Shown here: positions 34,976 to 43,019 of the stretch, one piece after another | Layout of the letters: each line of letters starts with the position of its first letter | Numbering within the stretch: the stretch's first letter is position 1 | Assembly: GCA_020441005.1 (NCBI GenBank) | Contig: JAGRNA010000023.1 | Coordinates: 1 to 45,183, forward strand | Direction of reading: 5' to 3' | Length of the DNA: 45,183 bases | DNA from: Leptospiraceae bacterium | GTDB taxonomy: Bacteria; Spirochaetota; Leptospiria; Leptospirales; Leptonemataceae | Program-made: the position numbers and the translations under genes | Notes under the pieces: model-generated | The model's input: the letters and a program-made list of their open reading frames with translations, nothing else | What the model was told of the DNA's origin: nothing | Database searches by the model: none

Positions 34976-35737
34976 ATGAATATATTCGTTCTAGTCAAGC
35001 AGGTTCCGGATACGGAGACTCGTATCAAAACCTCCGGAGCTGCAATCGATGAATCGGGTGTCAAGTGGATCGTGTCGCCCTTTGATGAGCATGCCCTTGA
35101 GGAGGCCTTGCGTCAAAAAGAAAAAACAGGAGCGACCGTCACCGCCGTCAGTCTGGGACCGGATCGCGCCGTGGAAGCCCTGCGAACAGCCTACGCCCTG
35201 GGTGTTGACAAGGCCGTTCTGTTAAAAGACGATACATACAATGTGCTGGATGTCAGCTACGCTGCCGCCGCTCTGGCTGCGTATCTAAAAGATGCCGGCG
35301 CGGATTTGATTCTGAGCGGTCATGTGGCCATCGACTCACAGTCCTCCATGGTGCCGGCGATGATCGCCCAGCATCTGGGGTTCCCGAATATTAATAATGC
35401 GATTGAATTGGGCATCGACGGTTCTAAAGTAACCGTCAAGCGCGAAATCGAGGGCGGTACAGCTACAATGGAAAGTAATGGGCCCGCTGTTGTAACGGCG
35501 TCCAAGGGACTGAATGAGCCGCGCTATCCTTCCCTGAAGGGAATTATGGCGGCCAAGAAGAAGCAGATTGAGACCGTTGATGCAGCCTCGCTGGGTGTCA
35601 CAGCGCCCAAACTGGATGTTGCCTCGCTAGAACCGCCTCCGCCGCGTCCTCCCGGACGAATCATTGAAGGCGATAGCGTCAATACCAAGGCCGCCGAGCT
35701 GGTCAAGGCGCTGCGTGAAGAAGTCAAGGTAATCTAA
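34976..35737 (+). CDS. etfB: Electron transfer flavoprotein, beta subunit
   Basis: EtfB binds AMP and, with EtfA, passes electrons from acyl-CoA dehydrogenases to the quinone pool. The 253-residue protein has 'MNIFVLVKQVPDTETRIKT', 'VSPFDEHALEEALR', 'AVSLGPDRAVEALRTAYALG' and the signature 'VKREIEGGTATMES' region. AGGAGA lies at 34959-34964. It is followed 12 bp later by etfA. The organism probably oxidises fatty acids, as leptospires do. Confidence 0.96.
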   Translation: MNIFVLVKQVPDTETRIKTSGAAIDESGVKWIVSPFDEHALEEALRQKEKTGATVTAVSLGPDRAVEALRTAYALGVDKAVLLKDDTYNVLDVSYAAAALAAYLKDAGADLILSGHVAIDSQSSMVPAMIAQHLGFPNINNAIELGIDGSKVTVKREIEGGTATMESNGPAVVTASKGLNEPRYPSLKGIMAAKKKQIETVDAASLGVTAPKLDVASLEPPPPRPPGRIIEGDSVNTKAAELVKALREEVKVI

Positions 35738-35749
35738 AGGAGTATTGTT

Positions 35750-36691
35750 ATGTCAGTATTAGCAGTAGCAGAAGTAAAAGATGGCCAGTTAAAAAAAGTG
35801 TCCCGCGAGCTGGTCGCTGCCGGACGCAAGGTAGCGGATCAGGTGGTTGCCTTGTTGATCGACGGCAGTGACGATCACGCCAAGGAGTTGTTTTCCGCCG
35901 GTGCGGACATAGTGGTCAAGAATTCATGCGGCGAGTACAGCCCGGAAGGATACGCCAATATTGCCGCCGCTGTCGCTCAGGCCAAAGGCGCCAAAGCAGT
36001 ATTTGTGCCGCATTCGGTGCGCGGCAAGGACTTTGGCGGACGCATAGCAGTCGCCCTGAACGCAGCCCTGGTTGCGGATGTGGTCGAAGTAAGCGGTTCC
36101 GCCGACGAGTTGACGCTTAAAAAGCCGGTTTACTCTGGTAAAGCGTATGCCAATATCAAGGCGGCTGCACCGGTTGTGGTCAGCATTCGACCCAACTCGC
36201 AGGAAATTGCCGCTTACAGCGGACCCGAGACCATTGAGGCCTCCGATGCCGCTGCTGGCGATGTAAAGGCAGCCCTTTCCAATGTGGAAGCGGCGGGTGG
36301 ATCCAAAGTACAGCTGACGGATGCATCGATCATTGTTTCCGGCGGACGTGGTATCAAGGGCCCTGAAAACTGGCCCATTCTGCAAGAGCTGGTGGATACT
36401 CTGGGGGATGCAGCCCTGGGTGCCAGTCGTGCGGCTGTAGACGCCGGCTGGATATCGCATGCCAATCAGGTGGGCCAGACTGGTAAAACAGTATCGCCTA
36501 ACTGCTACATTGCCTGTGGTATTTCCGGTGCGATCCAGCATCTGGCCGGTATGGGTTCCTCCAAAGTGATTGTTGCGATCAACAAGGATGCCGAAGCGCC
36601 GATTTTCAAGGTTTCCACCTATGGAATGGTGGATGATTTATTTGAGGCAGTTCCGGCCTTGACAGCCGAATTCAAGAAAGTTTTGTCCTGA
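35750..36691 (+). CDS. etfA: Electron transfer flavoprotein, alpha subunit
   Basis: EtfA carries the FAD that accepts electrons. The 313-residue protein has the FAD-binding C-terminal domain: '[15 protein letters not shown]', '[20 protein letters not shown]', '[20 protein letters not shown]' and '[20 protein letters not shown]'. AAAGGAG at 35736-35742 overlaps the etfB stop and sits 7 bp before ATG 35750. Both subunits have the length of bacterial acyl-CoA-linked ETF rather than the longer bifurcating kind. No dehydrogenase gene is adjacent. Confidence 0.96.
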   Translation: MSVLAVAEVKDGQLKKVSRELVAAGRKVADQVVALLIDGSDDHAKELFSAGADIVVKNSCGEYSPEGYANIAAAVAQAKGAKAVFVPHSVRGKDFGGRIAVALNAALVADVVEVSGSADELTLKKPVYSGKAYANIKAAAPVVVSIRPNSQEIAAYSGPETIEASDAAAGDVKAALSNVEAAGGSKVQLTDASIIVSGGRGIKGPENWPILQELVDTLGDAALGASRAAVDAGWISHANQVGQTGKTVSPNCYIACGISGAIQHLAGMGSSKVIVAINKDAEAPIFKVSTYGMVDDLFEAVPALTAEFKKVLS

Positions 36692-36784
36692 TGGTTCAGG
36701 CGGACTAGTCGTACACAGGTTCGTAGGGTCATGATACAGATGAAAAGGCGTCCATGTTCTCACCGCGTCAGCTACGCTCACGTT

Positions 36785-37378
36785 ATGCGGCGCATAGCCG
36801 TCCCGCTGGTGATGCTGGCGCTTTTCATCTGGTCTGGACCGACCGTGCGCCTGTGCGCGGCTCCGCCCCAGGTGGTGGCCGTAGTGAATAAAATGGCTTC
36901 CCTGCGTGTGTTTCGAGCAACCGTCAGTTTTGGCACCGGGGGTGGTATGACCTCCGGGGTGCTCTCGTATCAAAACGGCAAGACGCACTTCAAGCTCAGC
37001 GATGGCCGCGTTGTGGCCGGTAACGGGCGCAATATGGTGGTCTATAGCCCGGCAACCGGCACCGCTGGCAAACAAAGCATGGTCGGTGGCGGCGGCGGAT
37101 TGGGCTGGCTTTTGTCCGGTTTTGAATGGCGGGTTGGCGGTAATGCGGCGACTGGCAAGGCTGTTGATCCCGGTGCGAAGGTACAGGAAGTACAAATCGT
37201 CTGGGGTGCTAATAATATTTTGCGCAGTTTAAAGGTGAAGCGGGCCGGCAGCGAAGCTCCCTTTCGCATTACCCTCAGTAATGTGCGCACTGCGGGCGGT
37301 TTTCCGGCCTCTCTATTTTCTTATAAGCCGCCCTCCGGCTCTCGAACAGTAGAAAATCCGCTTGATCAACGCAATTGA
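36785..37378 (+). CDS. LolA-like periplasmic outer-membrane lipoprotein carrier
   Basis: The 197-residue protein begins with a signal peptide ('RRIAVPLVMLALFIW', cleavage near 'LCAAPP'). A beta-rich LolA/LppX-like domain follows: 'MASLRVFRATVSFG', 'GVLSYQNGKTHFKLSDGRVV' and 'MVVYSPATG', with a glycine loop 'MVGGGGGLGWL'. LolA ferries lipoproteins across the periplasm. The similarity is in layout, so another LolA-superfamily role is possible. In-frame ATGs at 36731 and 36740 would extend the N-terminus; 36785 gives the cleaner signal peptide. Lipoproteins of this window would be plausible clients. Confidence 0.68.
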   Translation: MRRIAVPLVMLALFIWSGPTVRLCAAPPQVVAVVNKMASLRVFRATVSFGTGGGMTSGVLSYQNGKTHFKLSDGRVVAGNGRNMVVYSPATGTAGKQSMVGGGGGLGWLLSGFEWRVGGNAATGKAVDPGAKVQEVQIVWGANNILRSLKVKRAGSEAPFRITLSNVRTAGGFPASLFSYKPPSGSRTVENPLDQRN

Positions 37379-37409
37379 TTCGGCGAACCTTGTCACCAGA
37401 ATTGCGTTG
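37367..37409 (+). other. Ten-bp inverted repeat at the 3' end of the LolA-like gene
   Basis: CAACGCAATT (37367-37376) and AATTGCGTTG (37400-37409) are perfect inverted repeats with a 23-nt loop. The left arm contains the last codons and the first base of the TGA stop. No T-tract follows, though TAAAA comes directly after. It may protect or end the transcript. Confidence 0.4.
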
Positions 37410-37465
37410 TAAAACTGGCCAGACCGGGCCCGGTTGCATTTGGCGCTGACCAGACAAGTGTTTGT

Positions 37466-39286
37466 ATGAATCCGAATTTGACCTCATCAGAGGCCCATAT
37501 CCTGTTTGGCAAGCTGTATCGTAAGCAGCGATCGCCAGAGTTGCAACAGAAAGTCGACGAGATCGTTTCTTCCACCAATGATGTTTTTGTGCGCATCAAG
37601 CGAATTGAGGACCTGGATGCTGGCGAAGCGCAGCGCTCCCGTGGTGTCGAGGTTCGGGAGGGCGATGATCGGCCCTTGCGCCGCGGGGGCGGGCCGGCTG
37701 GTCGCGGTGGCGCTGGCAAGGCTGCCAAAAATACAGCCCTCCGCAAGAAGGTCGCGCGCAAGAGCAAAGCAGCGGGCGAGGGCTTTTTTACGCGTCTGTT
37801 TGGGACCGAGGTTTCCCGCTGGGGCGCCCAAACAGGCACGATTGAAGCGGGCTTTCTGGCTCGCAATCCTGTCCTTTCGCCCAATATCAAGTCAGCCTTT
37901 GGCTACCTGACCGACCAGCAAATCAAAGCGACCCTGGCTGTGTTTCGGGGCATGCTGGGGGCCGCCTGGGAAACGCTCGAGCCGGCGCGCTACAATACGC
38001 TGATTGCGGCTTATCAATTCCTGATCGAGTTTGTGAAGGCCGAGTCCGCCTTCCTGAAGCAGAGCGATCCCGGCGATCTGAGCGCCAGTACGCTGCGCAT
38101 GCAAAAAAGCTGGGCCCAGTTGCAATCCTTTCCGAACTATCAGCAGATCCTGGCGGTTGATTTTGTAAAATTGGTCCAGAATTCAGAAAAGTTTCGCGGA
38201 GAAGCGCGAGTTTTGCAGCAAAGTATGAATTATATCGTCGAGCTGGATCAAAGGCCGCCCCGTCTCAGTCATATTATCCAGTCCCTGTATGTCCTCCAAA
38301 AGGACAAGCTGGTAGAATGGGAGGAAATCAAGCGCAGTCTCGCAGTGAAGGCTCCCCAGCTCAAGCAATACCGGGCCCCGGAAGCGGTGATGCAGATTAT
38401 CAACAAAAAGATTCGCGGTTTGAAGGAACGCATCGAGTTTAATATTCAGGAAAGCAAGGAGGCCGAGCGTATCCGGCGTGATTTTTTAAGCATGGACGAG
38501 TCTGGCAAACTGGATGTGCGCTTTCTGGATCCGATTATTGATGACGTGCTCCAGCGACTGTTTAGCGAGCAAAAAAAATTCTCACCCCAGGTGCGCCAGT
38601 CCTATAAAACGGAGCCGGTCAAGCTCTTGTATAGTATCATGAAGGATCTGGAATTGAATCTGGTTTTTTTATTGGCCAGCTCCGTGATGACCAAGGCAGA
38701 AGGACAGCATTCGGAGGAAGTGCTGCTGTTCAAACAGGGCTTGTTTGGACGCCATATCAACCTCTTTCGTGAAAACTGGCGCAACCTCGAGCTGTTTGTC
38801 AAAAAGAACCGCGATATCAATTATACCTTTTCCAATTATCTGCGCGATCAAAAAGAGCCAAGCGCAGTGCCGGAACATAAGCAATTTCTGCAGATTTGTC
38901 GAGAATGCATGGGAGTGCTGGCCAAATTGGCTCTCGATTTAAAAACTGTAGTGGCCAACCACGAACTGGCCACTCAAACGGATGCGATCGGCAAGGGGTC
39001 CGAAAAACTGCACGCCACGCGGGCCATGCCGATCGACAGCCTGGAAGCGCGAGCCCATTATGTGCCCTATGCGGATCGCATTGTCTTCGCCAGTACGCGC
39101 ATGAACGGTCACAAGGTGCTGGACTTACTGAAGGATTATGTGCGTTATTTATATAACTATCTTTATATCTACCGCTATCCGGAACTGATTTCGGCCATGA
39201 GTTCGATTGGTCAACGTGAGCAGGAAAATGAAAAACTGCGGCAGAAGCTGGAGTTCATGGGCGTTTCCGGGACAGAAATTAGCTGA
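37466..39286 (+). CDS. Large conserved-looking cytoplasmic protein, unknown function
   Basis: The 606-residue protein has no signal peptide or membrane helix. After an N-terminal helical part, residues ~60-102 are rich in glycine, arginine and lysine ('RRGGGPAGRGGAGKAAK', 'ALRKKVARKSKAAG'), an RGG-like basic linker. The remainder is mostly alpha-helical with alternating charge and ends in a coiled-coil-like 'GQREQENEKLRQKLEFMG'. I recognise no enzymatic motif. Style and neighbours suggest a spirochaete-specific family. Nucleic-acid binding through the basic tract is only a guess. Confidence 0.72.
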   Translation: MNPNLTSSEAHILFGKLYRKQRSPELQQKVDEIVSSTNDVFVRIKRIEDLDAGEAQRSRGVEVREGDDRPLRRGGGPAGRGGAGKAAKNTALRKKVARKSKAAGEGFFTRLFGTEVSRWGAQTGTIEAGFLARNPVLSPNIKSAFGYLTDQQIKATLAVFRGMLGAAWETLEPARYNTLIAAYQFLIEFVKAESAFLKQSDPGDLSASTLRMQKSWAQLQSFPNYQQILAVDFVKLVQNSEKFRGEARVLQQSMNYIVELDQRPPRLSHIIQSLYVLQKDKLVEWEEIKRSLAVKAPQLKQYRAPEAVMQIINKKIRGLKERIEFNIQESKEAERIRRDFLSMDESGKLDVRFLDPIIDDVLQRLFSEQKKFSPQVRQSYKTEPVKLLYSIMKDLELNLVFLLASSVMTKAEGQHSEEVLLFKQGLFGRHINLFRENWRNLELFVKKNRDINYTFSNYLRDQKEPSAVPEHKQFLQICRECMGVLAKLALDLKTVVANHELATQTDAIGKGSEKLHATRAMPIDSLEARAHYVPYADRIVFASTRMNGHKVLDLLKDYVRYLYNYLYIYRYPELISAMSSIGQREQENEKLRQKLEFMGVSGTEIS

Positions 39287-39318
39287 CAAATATCCAGGGT
39301 CTGGAATGCTACGTTTCT

Positions 39319-40524
39319 ATGAAGCGAATTGGTATATTAACATCGGGTGGCGACTGCGGCGGCCTGAACGCCGTTATTAAGGGAGTGTCATTAAGTGCGC
39401 TGTCCCACGGAATCGAGCCGGTTCTGATTCCAAACGGCTATGCAGGCTTATACAATCTAGTCGAAATAGAAAAGCCACTGGTGTTAAGCAAGGAACGCCT
39501 GGAACAGTTTCGTGTTTTTCATGCGGGCAGTGATGCCGGCAATTCCCGGGTTAAAGTCTCAAAAATCAAGGATGAACATAAGTACGAGCGTATCCGCGCA
39601 GGGATGCAAAAACACGGCATTGATGCCCTGGTCATTGCCGGTGGAGACGATACCGGCTCCGTTGTTGTCGATCTCAGTCAGCAGGGCATTAACTGCCTGC
39701 ATGCGCCCAAGACCATGGACCTCGACCTGATGACTTACAGCGTCGGTGGCGACAGCACCATCAATCGCATTGCCGAATTCGCCCGTGATCTGCGCACGAC
39801 CGGCCAAACACACAATCGCATTCTGGTGGTCGAGGTCTTTGGCCGCTACGCTGGTCATACCGCGTTTCGGGGCGGTGTGACTGCCGAGGCGGATGCCATT
39901 CTGATCCCGGAAGTGCAGGTTGATTTCGATGTGCTGTATGCTCATTTAAAAAACATTTTTCTGCATCGCATCCGACGCAGCGACAGCAAGGCCGGCACAG
40001 CGTTGGTGCTGGTGGCGGAAGGATTGCGCGATGCCAATGGCGAGGAGCTCGTGGACAAGACAGCCGCCCCGGACAGCTTTGGTCATCGTCCGCTGATTGG
40101 CGCCGGTAAATATGTCGTGCGTGAACTGGAAGAACGCTTGAAGAACGATCCCGATATTCGCGGTTTTATGCAGGAAACGCATCAACTAGTGGCCGGTTTG
40201 TATGAGGTTCCCGAGGTTCGGGATGTCCGGCCGGGCCATCTTGTACGCTGCGGACATACCACTGCTTTTGATGTCAGTTTCGGCTTGCAGGTCGGTGCCG
40301 GTGCCCTCGAGCTGGCTCGCAAGGGCATTTTTGGCGTAACCGTAGCTGCCTTCCGTGAAGGGGAGGTGCAGTACATGGACTGTGCCCGGGCCATTGAGCA
40401 GCGCTATGTTGATTTGGCCGAGATTACCTTGTATGAGAGCTTCGGTATTTGCTTTGGTCGCAAGCCGGTCGATACTGAAATCAAGTTTACGAAAATAGAA
40501 CGCCGACCGGAGCGGCCCTACTAG
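39319..40524 (+). CDS. Phosphofructokinase of the pyrophosphate-dependent type
   Basis: The 401-residue protein has the PFK opening 'ILTSGGDCGGLNAVIKG', then 'VIAGGDDTGSV' (108-114) and 'APKTMDLDL' (129-137). In ATP enzymes these read GGDGS and PGTIDND. The aspartate at 111 and lysine at 131 are the accepted signature of PPi-dependent enzymes, because they close the ATP site. Catalytic aspartates 134 and 136 are kept, though TIDND has become TMDLD. The enzyme would reversibly phosphorylate fructose-6-phosphate with PPi. Its upstream neighbour is the 606-residue unknown; two lipoprotein genes follow. Confidence 0.9.
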   Translation: MKRIGILTSGGDCGGLNAVIKGVSLSALSHGIEPVLIPNGYAGLYNLVEIEKPLVLSKERLEQFRVFHAGSDAGNSRVKVSKIKDEHKYERIRAGMQKHGIDALVIAGGDDTGSVVVDLSQQGINCLHAPKTMDLDLMTYSVGGDSTINRIAEFARDLRTTGQTHNRILVVEVFGRYAGHTAFRGGVTAEADAILIPEVQVDFDVLYAHLKNIFLHRIRRSDSKAGTALVLVAEGLRDANGEELVDKTAAPDSFGHRPLIGAGKYVVRELEERLKNDPDIRGFMQETHQLVAGLYEVPEVRDVRPGHLVRCGHTTAFDVSFGLQVGAGALELARKGIFGVTVAAFREGEVQYMDCARAIEQRYVDLAEITLYESFGICFGRKPVDTEIKFTKIERRPERPY

Positions 40525-40562
40525 GCCGCTGACCGATTGACGGAATTGCGACAGGTGAAGAA

Positions 40563-40904
40563 ATGAACAAGAGTATAAAGAAAAATCTGGTGGCCGCTAT
40601 TCTAAGTGCCCTGATGGTATCTGGAATGGGCGCCTGCCAAACCGGGATTGGCGGTCCGGATTTGGGAGGACTCTTTTATCACGATTTGACCCGCAGTGAA
40701 AACCGTGATACTGTGATTGGACTGAAGCGCGGCGAAACCTGTCAAAACTCGATCTTGTCGCTTTTTGCTGCGGGCGATAACTCGCTACCCCAGGCGGCTA
40801 TGAACGGGGCGATTCGCGAGATCCAAAATATCACTTTTAAAACCCAGGGCATCCTGATGGGTCTGATTTGGGCCCGCAACTGTACAATTGTGTATGGGCG
40901 CTGA
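40563..40904 (+). CDS. TRL-like lipoprotein (first of a pair)
   Basis: The 113-residue protein has a lipoprotein signal with lipobox 'GMGAC' (C25). The mature part follows the TRL-like family pattern: 'GGLFYHDLT' near the start, 'LKRGETCQNSILSLFAAGDN', 'AAMNGAIREIQNITFKT' and the end 'CTIVYGR'. It would be anchored to a membrane and exposed to the periplasm or surface. Function of the family is unknown. AGGTGAAG precedes ATG 40563. A second member lies 19 bp downstream. Confidence 0.72.
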   Translation: MNKSIKKNLVAAILSALMVSGMGACQTGIGGPDLGGLFYHDLTRSENRDTVIGLKRGETCQNSILSLFAAGDNSLPQAAMNGAIREIQNITFKTQGILMGLIWARNCTIVYGR

Positions 40905-40923
40905 TACGGATCTGAACAAGCAG

Positions 40924-41286
40924 ATGCGAAATACAATGATTAGACGATCTGGATTTCTAGGACTGGTTCTGACCGCTTTTTTGGTTTTGAATGGTTGTCT
41001 TTCCCTGCCGCCGCATGCCGGTGGATTTGGTTACGGATCCTATACCTACCCCTCGCCCGATTTTCAGATCACAGCGAATCAATCGCTGGAAAACCAAAGG
41101 ACAGGCAGTGCTTGCATCGTCGGCGAAATGTTGATTCCTTTTCTATACTACAATTGGCGCGGGGATGCCTCGCTACAAGCAGCAGCGGCGAATGGCGGCA
41201 TTACGCAAATTAGCACAGTCAGCTATCAATTCAGACGTCCTTTGATTGGCAACTTGCAGATTTGTACGCTGGTGTCGGGCAAATAG
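40924..41286 (+). CDS. TRL-like lipoprotein (second of a pair)
   Basis: The 120-residue product starts at ATG 40924 or ATG 40936; TTG 40888 and ATG 40894 upstream would lie in or against the previous gene. The lipobox is 'VLNGC'. The mature part 'GFGYGSYTYPSPD', 'RGDASLQAAAANGGITQIST' and the end 'LQICTLVSGK' matches the same pattern as the first protein, so the two look like diverged tandem copies. Both would be lipid-anchored envelope proteins. Confidence 0.7.
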   Translation: MRNTMIRRSGFLGLVLTAFLVLNGCLSLPPHAGGFGYGSYTYPSPDFQITANQSLENQRTGSACIVGEMLIPFLYYNWRGDASLQAAAANGGITQISTVSYQFRRPLIGNLQICTLVSGK

Positions 41287-41332
41287 CCCCTGGTCCCGTA
41301 GTTTTGACGGGTTCGCATTGCGCACCAATTCA

Positions 41333-42187
41333 CTAAACCTGGGGCGTTTGGGCCGCATTGGCTTGCCGGATGGCCAGCCAAATAGCCTGGGCCTGGTGCA
41401 ACGCGCGCACATCATGAGTCCGAATCCAATCCACCCCCTGGCTCAGGGCCCATAGTTCAGCGGCCAAAGTCGCGCTGCCGCGATCCTGGATCGGCAAATT
41501 GAGCCGACTGCCCAGGAAGGACTTGCGCGATACCGAAATCATGAGGGGTAGTTCAAACTCGCGGCGCAGGGTCGCCAGGGATTGCAGGACCTGAAAGCTG
41601 TTTTGGGCCTCGCTACCCAGAAAAAAGCCCATCCCCGGATCCAGGACGATGCGTCCGGGATCAATGCCGGCTCGACTCAATACGGCCAGCCGCTTGTCAA
41701 AGAAGGCGCGCACTGCGTCCACAATAGGGCCGGCTTTGCGCGCGTCCCAGGACTCACGCCGGGCCTTGCCACTGGCCTGGATGGAATGCATCACCACCAA
41801 TTTACAGCTGGCGGCGCGCAGGTCCGGATACAATGAGGGATCGCTAAAACCGTGGATATCGTTGAGCATAAAAAGGGGCCAGGTCTGTAAGGCCCGACGC
41901 TGCGTGGCTGTTTGAAAGCTGTCAACGCTGATCGGAATGCCCTCCTGCATCAGGGCTGGCAGAACAGCCTGTAAACGCTGCCATTCGGTTTCGGGGTCGA
42001 CCGGGTCTGCATCCGGGTTGCTGGAAACGGCGCCCACATCAACGACTGTGGCACCCTCTTTGTGTAATTGCCGGGCGTGCTCGATGGCAGCCCGGGGGTC
42101 AAGATACTGACCGCCATCCGAAAAAGAATCGCTGGTGCAGTTAACAATGCCTGACAGGCGGGTCGCACTAGTGCTTGCGGCGGACAT
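41333..42187 (-). CDS. folP: Dihydropteroate synthase of the Sul (sulfonamide-resistant) type
   Basis: DHPS joins p-aminobenzoate to the pterin diphosphate in folate synthesis. The 284-residue protein reads 'GIVNCTSDSFSDGGQYLD', 'VVDVGAVSSNPDADPV', 'SVDSFQTATQRRAL', 'LVVMHSIQASG', 'LDPGMGFFLGSEAQNS' and 'SVSRKSFLG'. Ordinary enzymes have ESTRP and LDPGFGFGK at the second and fifth blocks. This one has VSSNP (54-58) and a loop two residues longer (183-191), as in plasmid Sul1/Sul2. The start overlaps the arsC stop by one base (TGATG); upstream frame is rejected. Confidence 0.93.
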   Translation of the reverse strand: MSAASTSATRLSGIVNCTSDSFSDGGQYLDPRAAIEHARQLHKEGATVVDVGAVSSNPDADPVDPETEWQRLQAVLPALMQEGIPISVDSFQTATQRRALQTWPLFMLNDIHGFSDPSLYPDLRAASCKLVVMHSIQASGKARRESWDARKAGPIVDAVRAFFDKRLAVLSRAGIDPGRIVLDPGMGFFLGSEAQNSFQVLQSLATLRREFELPLMISVSRKSFLGSRLNLPIQDRGSATLAAELWALSQGVDWIRTHDVRALHQAQAIWLAIRQANAAQTPQV

Positions 42188-42534
42188 CAAAAAAGGGAGC
42201 GCACATTCTCGGGCGGACGTCCCAGGACTGCTTTTCGGCCGCGAACAACAATGGGTCGTTCCAGCAGCACCGGATGCGCAACCAGGGCGGCCAGGCATTC
42301 CGATTCAGTTAATGGACGGCCCTTGTAATTTTCTTTGAAGACCGCCTCCTTTTGGCGGATGATATCGCCGGCTTTCAGCTTCAGTTTGCCGAGCAGGCCC
42401 TGGAGGGTTTGTTGATCCAGCGGCTCTTTCAGGTATTCGATCACTTCAATCTGATCGCTGAGCGTGCGCAACAACTGCAGGGTTTCGCGACTCTTGGAAC
42501 ACCGGGGGTTATGATAGATGACGGTCTTCGACAT
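42187..42534 (-). CDS. arsC: ArsC-family arsenate reductase (glutaredoxin type)
   Basis: The 115-residue protein has the active site 'IYHNPRCSKSRETLQLL' (Cys12) and the arginine-bearing 'LLERPIVVRGRKAVLGRPPE', both standard for glutaredoxin-linked ArsC and the related YfgD/Spx-like proteins. Arsenate reductases turn arsenate into arsenite using glutathione or glutaredoxin. No arsenite pump or ArsR gene is adjacent, and the gene sits in a cluster with two lipoproteins and folP, so a non-arsenic role is possible. Confidence 0.9.
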   Translation of the reverse strand: MSKTVIYHNPRCSKSRETLQLLRTLSDQIEVIEYLKEPLDQQTLQGLLGKLKLKAGDIIRQKEAVFKENYKGRPLTESECLAALVAHPVLLERPIVVRGRKAVLGRPPENVRSLF

Positions 42535-42539
42535 GAGCG

Positions 42540-43016
42540 CTACTGAATTTTACGCAATTGATCCCACAAGCCTTTTTGGTAGACCTGGTAAACAACCACC
42601 CAGTTGTCTTCTTCTTCCATGACGGCATAGACAGCGCTGCCATTGGACTGGATCAGCTTCTTGAGTCTTTCTTTGCCGTACTGACTGATCCAGTAGTGCA
42701 AGCTGGGTTCCTTGAGCATTAAATCGAGCACCCGCTCTCTCGCGCGCGGACTTGCATCGCGGATGGCGTCCGCCTGGTTACTGGCAATGACATGCACATG
42801 CGCCTGGTAGGTATTGCTGGAGGTGAAGCCCTCTTTTTGGTAGTAATCTGGCAAGCGGTCGGTGACTGGCGGCTGACTTTGGCAGCTTGACAGTCCCCAG
42901 GCCAGCAAACCAGGTCCGCAGAGTATGAGGCACCAGCGCCAGAGCCGGAAAGGTGCGGGAAGGCCCTTGTCCTGGCCAGCTGTATTGGATGAGATATTGG
43001 TTCTATTTGTATACAC
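42540..43016 (-). CDS. Putative lipoprotein, first-column member of a paralogous pair
   Basis: This 158-residue protein has a late lipobox (LSSC, C45) after an unusually long N-region; no later start codon is available. The mature part includes 'YYQKEGFTSSNTYQAHVHVI', 'RARERVLDLMLKEPS' and a C-terminal 'WVVVYQVYQKGLW'. The pattern YY...EGF...ARERVL recurs in the neighbouring lipoprotein, suggesting an ancient duplication. The gaps to its neighbours are 3 and 5 bp. Function unknown. Confidence 0.7.
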   Translation of the reverse strand: MYTNRTNISSNTAGQDKGLPAPFRLWRWCLILCGPGLLAWGLSSCQSQPPVTDRLPDYYQKEGFTSSNTYQAHVHVIASNQADAIRDASPRARERVLDLMLKEPSLHYWISQYGKERLKKLIQSNGSAVYAVMEEEDNWVVVYQVYQKGLWDQLRKIQ

Positions 43017-43019
43017 GGT

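Noticed and set aside
41333..42187. Recent acquisition of the Sul-type folP on a mobile element
   Set aside because: No integrase, ISCR, attachment site or direct repeats flank it; the gene is embedded by short overlaps in a local operon and its base composition looks like its neighbours.
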